In this document: positions 32,069-40,730 of the stretch, piece by piece | Numbering within the stretch: the first letter of the stretch is position 1 | Layout of the letters: each line of letters begins with the position of its first letter | NCBI RefSeq assembly: GCF_017813365.1 | Contig: NZ_JAGIZA010000026.1 | Coordinates: 1-50,331 of the forward strand | Direction of reading: 5' to 3' | Length of the DNA: 50,331 nt | Source of the DNA: Roseomonas indoligenes | GTDB taxonomy: Bacteria; Pseudomonadota; Alphaproteobacteria; Acetobacterales; Acetobacteraceae | Made by a program: the position numbers and the translations under genes | The notes under the pieces: model-generated | Database searches by the model: none | Seen by the model: the letters and a program-made list of their open reading frames with translations, nothing else | Told to the model about the DNA's origin: nothing

Positions 32069-32768
32069 CTTGCCCGGTTTCCTTGTTTGATTTGCGCCTG
32101 GGTTGGGCGCCGGGATCCGCGGGCGCAGCGGGCTTTCGCTCCATCGCCTCGTTCACGGTGGCCCATCCGGCCTCGATATGCCGCCGCAGGGCGAGCATCG
32201 CTCCGGTGAGGTCGCCCTCGATCATCGGCCGCAGGAGCGCCTCGTGCTCCTCGACCGCCTGGAAGGCGCGCCCCTCGACGCGATTGATCACGTCGAACGG
32301 GTAGCGGGCCCAGAGGATCTGCACGAAGTGAAGTGTCTGCGGCAGGTCGGCGGCCACATACATCTGCTTGTGGAAGCGGTAGTTGGCAGCCCTTGCCTCG
32401 GCACTGTCGCGCTTGTTGACCGCCTCGGCGAACTCATCGGCGGAGCGGCGGATGAGGCGCAGGTCGTCAGTCGTCGCCTTCTCGACGGCGTGGCGAATGA
32501 GTTGGCCCTCGAGGAGAATGCGCAGATTCAGCGTCTCGACCGAGGCGGCGACGTCGAGCGGCGCCACGACGGCACCCTTGTAGGAGCTGCCGCTAATGTA
32601 GCCCTCGGCCTCCAGCAGCTTCAGGGCTTCCCGGACAGGCGTGATGCTGATCTGGAGGGTCTTCGCGATCTCGGCCTGCTTCAGGCGGGTGCCGCGTGGA
32701 AAGTGACCGGCAAGGATGGCCTCGCGCAGATAGTCGGCGACCTGCTCCTCTTTGGTGCGATACTCCAC
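31935..32768 (-). CDS. GntR-family transcriptional regulator, FCD subfamily
   Basis: 277 residues. N-terminal winged helix (YRTKEEQVADYLREAILAG...RLKQAEIAKTLQISITPVREALKLLEAEGYI) about 1-70; FCD all-helical effector domain about 80-225 with the His/Asp-rich metal pattern expected. I chose the GTG at 32768, which begins VEYRTKEEQ and has AGAAGGGA upstream; longer frames would run into the tctC gene. The C-terminus continues about 45 residues past the usual FCD end as a charged tail that overlaps the isochorismatase-fold gene. Candidate regulator of the ATGCAT-N-ATGCAT sites at 27886 and 31065. FCD effectors are usually small carboxylates. Confidence 0.88.
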   Translation of the reverse strand: MEYRTKEEQVADYLREAILAGHFPRGTRLKQAEIAKTLQISITPVREALKLLEAEGYISGSSYKGAVVAPLDVAASVETLNLRILLEGQLIRHAVEKATTDDLRLIRRSADEFAEAVNKRDSAEARAANYRFHKQMYVAADLPQTLHFVQILWARYPFDVINRVEGRAFQAVEEHEALLRPMIEGDLTGAMLALRRHIEAGWATVNEAMERKPAAPADPGAQPRRKSNKETGQDERSRAAGHGHDERPDPPGGTERQDLRTDHRKPRRGRADTRTDR

Positions 32769-32819
32769 GGGTGTCGTGATCCCTTCTGGCCTGGCCGCTC
32801 GGCGGCGAAGGGCCAAGTT

Positions 32820-32829
32820 TATAAAATGC
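32820..32829. promoter_or_regulatory. TATAAAATGC element upstream of gntR
   Basis: The 10-mer TATAAAATGC lies about 52 nt before the GTG of gntR, in an AT-rich patch next to a CCCCGGGG palindrome. The same 10-mer recurs inverted at 33941-33950 in front of the tctC gene. Possible autoregulatory site or promoter -10 region. Confidence 0.35.
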
Positions 32830-32860
32830 CCCGGGGTTCCTGACGAATCCGGTGCCCCCT

Positions 32861-33877
32861 TCAGTCCGCCCGGATGTTGGCGGCCTGGATCACCTCCCGC
32901 CACCGAAGGATGTCCGTTTTGAGGAAAGCGCTGAACTCCACGGGCGGCATCCCGACCGGCACAAGGCCGAGATCCTGGATTCTCGGCCGCAGCGCCGCGT
33001 CGCCGAGCGCGGCCTGGAGTGCCGCGTAGAGGGCCGTGACGATCGGCGCCGGAAGGCCGGCCGGGCCGAACAGCCCGTGCCAGGCCGCCACGTCGAAGTC
33101 GGGGATCCCCGCCTCCTCCACGGTGGGCACGTCGGGCGTCCAGCTCAGCCGCGTGTTGGAGGTGGTGGCCAGCGCGCGGAGCTTGCCGTCGCGGATGAAG
33201 GGCAGGACCGCCGTGACCTGGTACACCAGCATCGGCACCGTGCCCGACATCACGTCCGTCACGGCCTGGGCGCCGCTGCCGTAGGGAACGTGCTCCAGCG
33301 GCGCCCCCGTTCTCAGGACGAGCAGCTCCCCCGCCAGATGGCTGGAGGTGCCGTTGCCGGCGGAGGCATAGGCCACCTTATTGGGCTGGCGCCGGGCCCA
33401 TTCCAGGAATTGCGGCAGCGTCGTCGCGGGAACGCTCGGGTTCACCACCAGCAGGTTCGGAGCGTTGGTGACGAGGGAGATCTGCGTGAAGTCCCGCACG
33501 GGATCATAGGGCAGCCGAGGCATCAGGGAGGGCAGGACCGCGTGGGACGCGACGGCCCCCATGAGAAGTGAGTAGCCGTCGGGCGGGGATCGCGAGATGA
33601 CTTCGCTGCCGACGGCACCGCTAGCCCCGGGCCGGTTCTCCACGACGATGGGCTGCCCGAGGGTCCGGGCCATGGCCGGGGCGACGAGCCGGGCCATCGT
33701 GTCGGTGCTCGTTCCCGCGCCATAGGGCACGACGAGCCGGATGGGGCGGTTCGGATAGGCTTGGCCGGATTCCTGGATGCCGGCACGCGCGGCAGCCGCG
33801 GGGAGGAGCCCTGCCGCCGCGGCCAGCATGAGCGTCCTTCGGCTTGCGGCGCCGGGCCGATCCGCGGCGAAGGCCAT
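32861..33877 (-). CDS. Bug/TctC-family substrate-binding protein
   Basis: 338 residues. An Arg-Arg signal (MAFAADRPGAASRRTLMLAAAAG) ends near residue 33. Hallmarks of the family: RPIRLVVPYGAGTSTDTMARLVAPAM, VVENRPGASGAVGSEVISRS, VPYGSGAQAVTDVMSGTVPM and PDVPTVEEAGIPDFD. It is preceded by GGGGAGGGA, a strong ribosome-binding site, and by an AT-rich operator-like patch. First gene of a tctC-gntR-isochorismatase unit. Its ligand may also be the signal sensed by the regulator. No TctAB membrane partners in view. Paralogous to, but clearly distinct from, the 29011 protein. Confidence 0.9.
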   Translation of the reverse strand: MAFAADRPGAASRRTLMLAAAAGLLPAAAARAGIQESGQAYPNRPIRLVVPYGAGTSTDTMARLVAPAMARTLGQPIVVENRPGASGAVGSEVISRSPPDGYSLLMGAVASHAVLPSLMPRLPYDPVRDFTQISLVTNAPNLLVVNPSVPATTLPQFLEWARRQPNKVAYASAGNGTSSHLAGELLVLRTGAPLEHVPYGSGAQAVTDVMSGTVPMLVYQVTAVLPFIRDGKLRALATTSNTRLSWTPDVPTVEEAGIPDFDVAAWHGLFGPAGLPAPIVTALYAALQAALGDAALRPRIQDLGLVPVGMPPVEFSAFLKTDILRWREVIQAANIRAD

Positions 33878-33935
33878 GCTGCCCGTCCCTCCCCTTCCTT
33901 CTTGCCTACGGCACGACAGCCGACAGGATTGGGAG

Positions 33936-33951
33936 ATAATGCATTTTATAT
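33936..33951. promoter_or_regulatory. ATGCAT half-site in AT-rich patch upstream of tctC
   Basis: ATAATGCATTTTATA carries one perfect ATGCAT (33939-33944) and a degenerate neighbour (TTATAT); on the minus strand it reads TATAAAATGCATTAT, with CATTAT as a candidate -10. It resembles half of the 27886/31065 operators. Confidence 0.4.
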
Positions 33952-34028
33952 TGAGCGGTGCAACAGGACAGTCCGATGGGCCTCAGCGATCCTCCCTCGC
34001 CGCGCATGCGTCAGGTTCGGAGGTCAGG

Positions 34029-34057
34029 GCGGCGATGCGGACCATCGGCATCGCCGC
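34029..34057 (-). terminator. Candidate terminator after the family-5 binding protein
   Basis: 10-bp perfect arms GCGGCGATGC (34029-34038) and GCATCGCCGC (34048-34057), 9-nt loop, 11 nt past the stop at 34069. No T-run. Confidence 0.5.
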
Positions 34058-34068
34058 ACCTCTCCGGT

Positions 34069-35667
34069 TCAGCGGCCGCCCCGCTCGATGTTCCAGAGGA
34101 TCGGGAAGCCGAAGTCGATGACCCCCTTGAGCTCAGCCCGCCATACGGCTGGGCTGGCGAACTGCCCGGCCAGCGGAAAGTTAGCGCCCTGAATGGAAAG
34201 GCGCTGCAGCTCGCCCGCGATCTCGCGCCGCTTTGCCGGATCGCCCTCGGCCTCGAAGCGCTCGATCACCGGGGTCATGGCGGCGTCGCAGTAGCCCCAG
34301 GGCTGGTTGTTCGTGCAGTTGTAGCCGATGCCGGGGTTGCTGAGAGGGTTTGCCAGGTCGAAGCCCGTATAGATCACCGGCAGCAGGCTCCACCCGCCCT
34401 GGTCCAGCGGCTGGCGCTGGATCCAGCGCTGCGCGTGGGAGGACCAGTCGGAGGTTTGGACATCCAGGTTCATGCCGGCCTGCTTCAGCCGGTCCAGCAT
34501 CACCAGGCCGATGGGATTGATCAGCGCCGAATCCGCGGGCTGCAGGAACACCACGCGCTCCCCCTTGTAGCCGGCCTGCTGGAGCAGCTCCCGCGCGCGG
34601 GCGATGCCCGTCTCCCGGACCGGCTCCGTGCCCGCCGGGCCGGCGTAGAAGGTGCCGCAGGCATAGAGGCTGAGGCAGTCGGGCTGGGAAAGGTTTTCCG
34701 GCACGCCTTCCGCCGCGATGATCTCGCGCCGGTCCATGATCTGCTGCACGGCGCGGCGCACCAGCACGTTGTCGAAGGGCGGCTGGTGATGGTTGATGCT
34801 GATGCCGCCAACGATCTCGGCGTAGCCGCGGGCGCGGGCCAGCACCAGGTTGCGGTCGCGCTGCATGGTGCGGATGTAGTCGATCGGCGCGTATTCCAGG
34901 TAGTCGACCTCGCCCCGCTGGACCGCCGCGGCGCGCAGGCCGGGATCGCCCATGTTGACGAACTCGACGCGCTCCACCCTGGCCACCTTGCCGCCGGCCA
35001 GCCCGTCCGCCGGCTCGCTGCGCGGCCGGTAGCGGGGATTGCGGGCGAAGACCGTGCGCTCGCCGGGGATCCACTGGTCCCGCAGGAACAGGAAAGGGCC
35101 GGAGCCCACCACCTCGGCCACCGGCGTCGTCGGGGGCGTGTTGGCGGCCAGGCGCGCGGGCATGATGAAGGGCACCTGCACGCTCGGTTTGCCCAGCGCC
35201 TCGATCACCAGGCCGAAGGGGCGGGACAGCTCCAGGGTAAAGGTCTTGGCATCGGTGCTGCGCAGCTCCTTCGTCGCCGCCATCAGCCGGCGCCCCAGGG
35301 AGTCCCGCAGGCCCCAGCGCTTCAGCGACGCGACGCAGTCCTCCGCCGTGACCGGCGCGCCATCGCTGAACTCCAACCCGTCACGCAGGGTGAAGGTATA
35401 GGTCAGCCCGTCCTCGCTGACCTTCCAGCCCTCCAGCATCTGCGGGCGGTACTCGCCCTTGCTGTCCATGGCGATCAGCGTATCGAAGACCATGTAGGAG
35501 AAGTTGCGCGTGACGAAGGAGGGACCCGCGATCGGGTCCAGCGTCTGCAGCCCGACATTCAGCACCAGCCGCAGCGGCCGCTCCTGCGCCACTGCCGGCG
35601 CCGTAAGCGGCGCGGCCGCGAGCAGGGCGGCCGCCATGGCGTTGCGCAATCCTGTCCTGATTCCCAT
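34069..35667 (-). CDS. ABC transporter substrate-binding protein, family 5 (orphan)
   Basis: 532 residues. The signal peptide MGIRTGLRNAMAAALLAAAPLTAPAVAQ ends near residue 28. The mature domain shows LQTLDPIAGPSFVTRNFSYMVFDTL and FTLRDGLEFSDGAPVTAEDCV, typical of DppA-like proteins. No permease or ATPase genes adjoin it; it is the last gene of the six-gene run starting at 40700, 92 nt behind the flavin monooxygenase. It presumably delivers the pathway substrate to a transporter encoded elsewhere, perhaps the 5.7-9.6 kb system. The Shine-Dalgarno AAAAGGA supports the ATG at 35667. Confidence 0.92.
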   Translation of the reverse strand: MGIRTGLRNAMAAALLAAAPLTAPAVAQERPLRLVLNVGLQTLDPIAGPSFVTRNFSYMVFDTLIAMDSKGEYRPQMLEGWKVSEDGLTYTFTLRDGLEFSDGAPVTAEDCVASLKRWGLRDSLGRRLMAATKELRSTDAKTFTLELSRPFGLVIEALGKPSVQVPFIMPARLAANTPPTTPVAEVVGSGPFLFLRDQWIPGERTVFARNPRYRPRSEPADGLAGGKVARVERVEFVNMGDPGLRAAAVQRGEVDYLEYAPIDYIRTMQRDRNLVLARARGYAEIVGGISINHHQPPFDNVLVRRAVQQIMDRREIIAAEGVPENLSQPDCLSLYACGTFYAGPAGTEPVRETGIARARELLQQAGYKGERVVFLQPADSALINPIGLVMLDRLKQAGMNLDVQTSDWSSHAQRWIQRQPLDQGGWSLLPVIYTGFDLANPLSNPGIGYNCTNNQPWGYCDAAMTPVIERFEAEGDPAKRREIAGELQRLSIQGANFPLAGQFASPAVWRAELKGVIDFGFPILWNIERGGR

Positions 35668-35731
35668 CGACGTCGTCCTTTTCCGAGAGACACCGTGTGA
35701 TCACTGGCGCGCCCCGCCGGGGCCGCCCTTT

Positions 35732-35750
35732 GCCGGGCCGAGCGCCCGGC
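35732..35750 (-). terminator. Short hairpin between the flavin monooxygenase and binding-protein genes
   Basis: GCCGGGC-N5-GCCCGGC, 10 nt past the monooxygenase stop. It may be a partial terminator that sets the monooxygenase and binding protein at different levels. No T-run on the minus strand. Confidence 0.35.
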
Positions 35751-35759
35751 CGATGGCTG

Positions 35760-36866
35760 TCAGCAGGCCGGCACCCGTTCCGCCGGTCTGAAGCGGTCCC
35801 GCAGGCCCCGGCCTTCCAGTAGGGGCATCGCCTCCTCGAAGCGGCGGAGGCCGTCCGCGAAGTCCACCCAGGTCAGGAGGACGCCGTCGAGGCCCGCATC
35901 CGAGAGCTGTTCCAGCCGCAGGGCGATGTCACCGGCCGTGCCGACGAGGCCGGAACCGCCCGCCCCTGCCGCGAAGCGCTTGCGGAAGGCGCGCACGGCC
36001 TCGGCCGACTGCAGAATCTTCGTCTGCGATCCCACGCCCGCGCTCCAGGCATCCAGGCTCGGCCCGTCCTCCTGGCGCACCGCGAAATGCTCCAGGTAGT
36101 CCTCGGCCTCCGCCCGCGTCCCCCGCTGCACGCAGTAGGCATAGGTCCAGACCTGCACCTCCCGCCCGTAATCGCGCCGGGCCATGTCCTTATAGACGGC
36201 GATCTGCGCGGCGATCTCGGCGGTGTCCTCGGAACGGAGGATGAGGAAGCAGATATCCGCGTGCTCGCAAGCAAAGCGCTGCCCCCGGTCGGACCCGCCC
36301 GCATTGACGATCGGCGGCCCGGGCTGCTGCAGCGGCTTGGGCATAGAGGAGCCGCGGAGGATGCGGAAGAACCGCCCCTCGTGGTCGAACTCCGCCTCCT
36401 CCCGCCAGAGGCGCTGGATGATATCCAGCCATTCCTCGAGGTGGTCGTAGCGCGCGTCATGCTCCGCCATGGCAGCGCCGAACATCTCCAACTCCGGCTT
36501 GTTCCACCCGCCCACCACGTTCAGGGCAAAGCGGCCATCCGCGATGATGTCGATCGTCGCGCACTGCTTCGCGGCCGTGACGGGGTGCAGCGTGGGCGCG
36601 TGGGAGGTGGCGATGACGGCCATGTGGCGCGTGGCCTGCGCGATCCCAGCGCACCAGGTGAAGGGATCGAGGGTAACGCCGCTCGGATGCGCCGGCTCGC
36701 CCTTGATGTAGCCCTTCCACCTTGCGTAGGCGAGCACGGCCTCGAATCCCAGCGCGTCGGCGAGTTGCGCGGTCTCGACGGAGGCCTTCCAGCTCGGGCG
36801 GTAGGCCTCCGGCACCAGGGTCTGCGCGGCGCCCTTCCCGTTCGTCCCGAAGATGCCGAGCTTCAT
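35760..36866 (-). CDS. LLM-class flavin-dependent monooxygenase, RutA-like
   Basis: 368 residues, luciferase-like TIM barrel using reduced FMN from a separate reductase. It begins MKLGIFGTNGKG; LVPEAYRPSWKASVETAQLAD, the TSHAPTLHPVTAAKQCATID strand, FALNVVGGWNKPELEMFG, and DGVLLTWVDF near the end track RutA (recalled) segment by segment. RutA opens the uracil ring, and relatives oxidise other amide- or urea-type bonds. Next to an amidase and a cyclic-imidase-fold protein, heterocycle opening is a fair inference. An ATG at 36929, in a TGATG junction with the amidase stop, would add 21 residues; I prefer the MKLGIFG start by homology. Confidence 0.87.
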   Translation of the reverse strand: MKLGIFGTNGKGAAQTLVPEAYRPSWKASVETAQLADALGFEAVLAYARWKGYIKGEPAHPSGVTLDPFTWCAGIAQATRHMAVIATSHAPTLHPVTAAKQCATIDIIADGRFALNVVGGWNKPELEMFGAAMAEHDARYDHLEEWLDIIQRLWREEAEFDHEGRFFRILRGSSMPKPLQQPGPPIVNAGGSDRGQRFACEHADICFLILRSEDTAEIAAQIAVYKDMARRDYGREVQVWTYAYCVQRGTRAEAEDYLEHFAVRQEDGPSLDAWSAGVGSQTKILQSAEAVRAFRKRFAAGAGGSGLVGTAGDIALRLEQLSDAGLDGVLLTWVDFADGLRRFEEAMPLLEGRGLRDRFRPAERVPAC

Positions 36867-36928
36867 CCGGTTGCCGCCGAGCAGCGGGTTCCGCCGCCGG
36901 GCCGCGTTGGGGGGCGCCGCGCCGGCCA

Positions 36929-38353
36929 TCACGCGACGACCGGCTTCACGCTGTCCACCACCCAGCGCGCCAGCCCGGCCAGGGCGGCGTCCGTGTGAAG
37001 CTGGCCGATCACCTGCACGCCCAGCGGCATTCCGGCGACGGAAAGGAGCGGCAGGGTGATGGCGGGCGAGCCGAGCACGGAAGTGGCGGCATTGTAGGCG
37101 GGCAGGCCCGTCGTGTGTGTCACGCCGGAGTCCTTGGCCTTGTTCTCGATAAGTGGCGCGGGGCCGACGGAGGAGAGGCTGATCAGCCCATCGGCCAGCG
37201 GCCCGATCGCCTCGAAGGCGCGGCGCGCGGCCTCCCGCTGCATCAGGACCAGGCGGTAGTCCTGGAGCGTCATGCTGCGGGCGAGGCCGAGGCGCGACAT
37301 CATGCTCTCGCTGAGCCCGGTGGGAAAACGCTCGACGAGGTTCTCCAGCGTCCAGCGCAACTCATAGCCACAAACATCGCGGCAGATCGCCAGGCTGTCG
37401 CCGATGGCACGCTCGAAGTTCTCGATCAGCGGGTTGTCGCCGCGGCGCAGCAACATCACGCCCGCGTCGCGCAGCTGGCCGAGGAGCCGGTCGAAGGCGG
37501 CAGCCGTGGCCGGGTCCGTCACCGCCCAGCCCTCGCTCTCCATCACGATCAGGCGGCCGGGCTTCGTCGCCGGGCGCGGCGTCACTTCCCCGTAGAGCCC
37601 GGGCTGGCCGGGATCGCCGCCGGAGCGGCTGCCCATCTCGTAGAGAACCTGCCACATATCCGTCAGGTCGCCCGCGTGCACGCCGATATGGCTCTGGCTG
37701 AAGGCCAGCCGCTCGCCGCGATGGATGGCGCCGAAGCTCGGCTTGATCGCGGTGTTCGCGCAGAAGCCCGCCGGGCGGATGATGGAGCCCACCACCTGCG
37801 TGCCCAGCGCCGCCGGCACCATCCCCGCCCCGATCACGGCGGCGGAGCCGGAGGAGGAGCCACCGGGCGTGTGGTCGGGGTTAAAGGGGTTGGTGGTGGG
37901 GCCGGGATGGGACATGCCCAGCTCTGTCGTCACGGTCTTGCCGAGGATGACCGCGCCGGCCTGGCGCAGTGCCAGCACGCTCGCGCTGTCCATCTTTGTC
38001 TGCGCGCCCTTGAACAGGGGAGTTCCCTGCTCTGTCGGCATGTCCTTCGTCTGCAGCATGTCCTTGATGCCGATCGGCATGCCGTCGATGGCCGAGAGCG
38101 CGCGCCCGGCCTTGTAGCGGGCCGTGGCCGTATCGGCCGCCTCCCGCGCACCGGCCTGGTTCAGCGTCACCCAGGCGCGCACCACCGGCTCTCGCGCCGC
38201 GATCACCTCCAGGCAGCGCTCCAGATAGGCGCGGGGCGTGTCCGTGCCATCCTGGAAGCGCGGCACGGCGTCGTGGAAGGTCAGCGGGCGGAAGGTGGCG
38301 GGGTCGTAGCCCGTGGCGCGGGCCGCACCCGTCATGTGGGTGTCAGGCGTCAT
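36929..38353 (-). CDS. Amidase (amidase signature family)
   Basis: 474 residues, normal length. The Ser-cisSer-Lys triad is visible: K97 (PIGIKDML), S166 (GGSSSGSA) and S190 (GTQVVGSIIRPA). It hydrolyses a carboxamide to acid and ammonia in the cytosol. TPTTNPFNPDHTPGGSS-type sequence is canonical. It overlaps the deacetylase-fold gene by 11 bp (ATG at 38353 with GGAG upstream; a second ATG at 38335 lacks one). In this operon it may act on the half-amide made by a cyclic imidase or ring-opening oxygenase. Substrate unproven. Confidence 0.92.
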   Translation of the reverse strand: MTPDTHMTGAARATGYDPATFRPLTFHDAVPRFQDGTDTPRAYLERCLEVIAAREPVVRAWVTLNQAGAREAADTATARYKAGRALSAIDGMPIGIKDMLQTKDMPTEQGTPLFKGAQTKMDSASVLALRQAGAVILGKTVTTELGMSHPGPTTNPFNPDHTPGGSSSGSAAVIGAGMVPAALGTQVVGSIIRPAGFCANTAIKPSFGAIHRGERLAFSQSHIGVHAGDLTDMWQVLYEMGSRSGGDPGQPGLYGEVTPRPATKPGRLIVMESEGWAVTDPATAAAFDRLLGQLRDAGVMLLRRGDNPLIENFERAIGDSLAICRDVCGYELRWTLENLVERFPTGLSESMMSRLGLARSMTLQDYRLVLMQREAARRAFEAIGPLADGLISLSSVGPAPLIENKAKDSGVTHTTGLPAYNAATSVLGSPAITLPLLSVAGMPLGVQVIGQLHTDAALAGLARWVVDSVKPVVA

Positions 38354-39170
38354 GGGCGGCGCTCCAGGCTTCGGCCACTTCGGTGCCGGTGGCGAACCAG
38401 ACGTTCGGGAAGGACTTGATGAAGCCGATCATCTCCCGCAGCAGCGCGATGCGGCTGGGCCGCCCGATCACCTGCGGGTGCATGACGAGGTTGTAGAGGC
38501 CGCCCCAGCGATAGATCTCCCGGAACTCGTCCTGGAAGATCTCGAGGATGTGGCTGTTGGGGAAGATCGGGCGCGGCGACTTCACGGAGAACAGCGCGTG
38601 CGGCGCGTCGTCCGTGCTCCAGTGCCAGGGCAGCTCCACCGGCCCCTTGGTGCCATCGGGCAGCTTCAGCCGGTAGGGCACCACGTCGTCCAGGAGCGAA
38701 CTGTCGTAGAGGAAGCCGTGCTTGTGCAGCAGCCGGATCATGCTGTCGCTGGATTCACCGGCGGGGGAACGATAACCACGCGGCACCACGCCCACCACGC
38801 GCTTCAGGGCGTCCAGGCCCTTCTCCATCTCCTCCACTTCCTTGTCCGGGAAGTCGGGATCGATCCAGTTGTGGGAGTAGCTGTGATGCGCCACCTCGTG
38901 CCCGCCAGCCACGATCATCTCCGTGCGCTGCGGGTGGTGTTCCGCCGTCCAGCCCGGGACGAAGAAGGTGGCCTTCAGCTCCTCCTCTGCCAGGGTCTCC
39001 AGGATCTTCGGCACGCCGACCTTCGCTCCGTAGACGCCCTGGCTGAGGATGCCGGGCCGGCGGGCGTTGGAGGGGTCGCGGGAGGTCCAGAGGGTCTCCG
39101 CGTCGAAGTCGAAGGTCAGCATGACGGCGATGCGCGCGCCGCCGGGCCAGTTCACACTCTTGTCGATCAT
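38343..39170 (-). CDS. Polysaccharide-deacetylase-fold hydrolase (PuuE/cyclic-imidase-like)
   Basis: 275 residues, NodB/CE4 fold without a signal peptide, so cytosolic and unlikely to act on cell-wall polymers. Metal site D23 (FDFDAET) and HSYSH H96/H100; GYRSPAGESS is the following family motif. Intracellular members of this shape include allantoinase PuuE and cyclic imidases, which open amide rings. Next to an amidase and a RutA-like oxygenase that is the likely role. Start at 39170 fixed by the ATGA overlap with the SDR stop. Confidence 0.87.
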   Translation of the reverse strand: MIDKSVNWPGGARIAVMLTFDFDAETLWTSRDPSNARRPGILSQGVYGAKVGVPKILETLAEEELKATFFVPGWTAEHHPQRTEMIVAGGHEVAHHSYSHNWIDPDFPDKEVEEMEKGLDALKRVVGVVPRGYRSPAGESSDSMIRLLHKHGFLYDSSLLDDVVPYRLKLPDGTKGPVELPWHWSTDDAPHALFSVKSPRPIFPNSHILEIFQDEFREIYRWGGLYNLVMHPQVIGRPSRIALLREMIGFIKSFPNVWFATGTEVAEAWSAAHDA

Positions 39171-39955
39171 CCCATGGTGTCCTCTCCGGGGGCGCGCGGC
39201 GGGTTGCGAGCCGTGGTCCAGCCGCCATCGACGGCGATGACCTGGCCCGCCACGAAAGAGGCGTCGTCGGAGGCCAGGAAGGCGATGACCGAGGCGATCT
39301 CCTCCGGCTTGCCCGCGCGCCGCAGCGGCGTCGGCTCCACGATGGCCTTGATGTAGTACGGCTTCGTCAGGTGCTTCTCGGTCATCGCCGTCTCGATGAC
39401 GCCGGGCGCGACGGCGTTCACGAGAATGCCTTCCGGCCCGAGCTCCGAGGCGAGCTGCCGCGTGAACTGCGCCACCCCCGCTTTTGCCACGGCGTAGGCG
39501 GTGGTGCCGGGATAGCCGGACAGGGCCAGGGTGGAGGAGAGATTGATGATCCGCCCGCCGGGACGGGACAGGTGCGGCGCAACGCCGCGCGTGACCCTCA
39601 GCACGGCCTTTAGGTTGGTGTCGATGAATCGGTCGATCAGATCATCATCCGACTCCGCCAGCGACCTGGAGCCTCCGATCCCCGCATTGTTCACGAGGAT
39701 GTCGATGCGTCCGAAGGCGGCGAGCGCCGCGCGTGCCAACGCCTCGCCGGCGCCCTTGGCGGCGATGTCCAGTTCCAGGAAGGGCGCCCCGATCCCCGCC
39801 GCCGTCGCCGCAACCTCCGGGATGCGGTCGGCCAGCAGCACCCTCGCGCCCTCCGAGACAAGGCGGCGGGCGGTGGCGGCGCCGATCCCGCGCGCCGCGC
39901 CGGTGACGATCGCCGCGCGCCCCTCCAGGCGAAGATCAGGCAAGCCGGCCTCCAT
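39167..39955 (-). CDS. SDR-family oxidoreductase
   Basis: 262 residues. TGAARGIG cofactor motif about 20-27, NNAGIGG, catalytic Ser-Ser in NLSSTLALSG, YAVAK (Tyr/Lys), PGxIxT, and VDGG near the C-terminus. The ATG at 39955 overlaps the upstream SDR by 20 bp; a TTG at 39943 has GGAGG 5 nt before it and is a credible alternative start (LPDLRLEGRAAIVTG). Second of two tandem SDRs. Probable role: oxidation of an alcohol intermediate in the pathway with the deacetylase-fold hydrolase and amidase. Confidence 0.88.
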   Translation of the reverse strand: MEAGLPDLRLEGRAAIVTGAARGIGAATARRLVSEGARVLLADRIPEVAATAAGIGAPFLELDIAAKGAGEALARAALAAFGRIDILVNNAGIGGSRSLAESDDDLIDRFIDTNLKAVLRVTRGVAPHLSRPGGRIINLSSTLALSGYPGTTAYAVAKAGVAQFTRQLASELGPEGILVNAVAPGVIETAMTEKHLTKPYYIKAIVEPTPLRRAGKPEEIASVIAFLASDDASFVAGQVIAVDGGWTTARNPPRAPGEDTMG

Positions 39956-40700
39956 CGACGGGAAGTGCGACGCCCGTGGTGAAGGCGGCGTCATCGCTGA
40001 GAAGGAAGAGAACGGAGGCGGCAACCTCGCCTGCCTTGCCGAAGCGCCCGAGCGGGTGGCGGGCGCGGAACTCCGCTTCCCGCTGCGCCCGCGCTTCCGG
40101 GCTGGGGGCGGAAGCGAAGGTCTCCTCCAGCATCGGCGTCTCAATCGATCCCGGGCAGACGCAGTTCACGCGGATGCCCTCCGGCGCGTGCACCCGCGCC
40201 AGGCTGCGGCTCATCATCACTACCGCCGCTTTGCTCGCCGAATAGGCCGGCAGCGCGGGGGAGCCGGTGAGGCCTGCGGCCGAGGCGAAGGTGACGACCG
40301 CGCCGCCGCCTGCCTCCCGCAGCAGCGGCAGCACGGCGCGCAGCGTCAGCCAGGTGCCCTTCACGTTGATGTCGAAGAGGCGGTCCCAGTCCTCCTCAGC
40401 CATCTCCGTCAGCGGCACGGTGGCGCCGATGGTTCCGGCGGCCGTCGCCAGCAGGGTCACTGGACCGAGGCGGCGGGCCTCCTCGGCCAGGCGCGCCTGG
40501 TCGGCCGCGCTCGTCACGTCGCCTGTCACGGTGACGGCCCCAGGACAGTTCCGCGCCGTATCGGCCAGTCCCGCCCCGTCCCGGTCGAAGAGGAGGACGC
40601 GCGCGCCCTCCGCCGACAATCCCTCCGCCGCCACCCGGCCGAGGCCGGAGGCGGCGCCCGTCACCACGGCCACCCGGCCGGTGAAGCGGTCAGCTCTCAT
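39936..40700 (-). CDS. SDR-family oxidoreductase
   Basis: 254 residues. TGAASGLG at about 14-21, D in FDRDG (NAD-type acidic residue), catalytic Ser in TFASAAGLTG, YSASK, and the C-terminal PVDGG. Family start MRADRFTGRVAVVTG fixes the ATG at 40700. First gene of the six-gene minus-strand run, divergent from the IclR regulator with about 100 bp between starts that hold the candidate operator. It differs from the next SDR in its variable loop, so the two probably act at different steps. Confidence 0.9.
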   Translation of the reverse strand: MRADRFTGRVAVVTGAASGLGRVAAEGLSAEGARVLLFDRDGAGLADTARNCPGAVTVTGDVTSAADQARLAEEARRLGPVTLLATAAGTIGATVPLTEMAEEDWDRLFDINVKGTWLTLRAVLPLLREAGGGAVVTFASAAGLTGSPALPAYSASKAAVVMMSRSLARVHAPEGIRVNCVCPGSIETPMLEETFASAPSPEARAQREAEFRARHPLGRFGKAGEVAASVLFLLSDDAAFTTGVALPVDGGRLA

Positions 40701-40730
40701 GAGACGCGGCGTGCCGGGGCATCTACCCTC

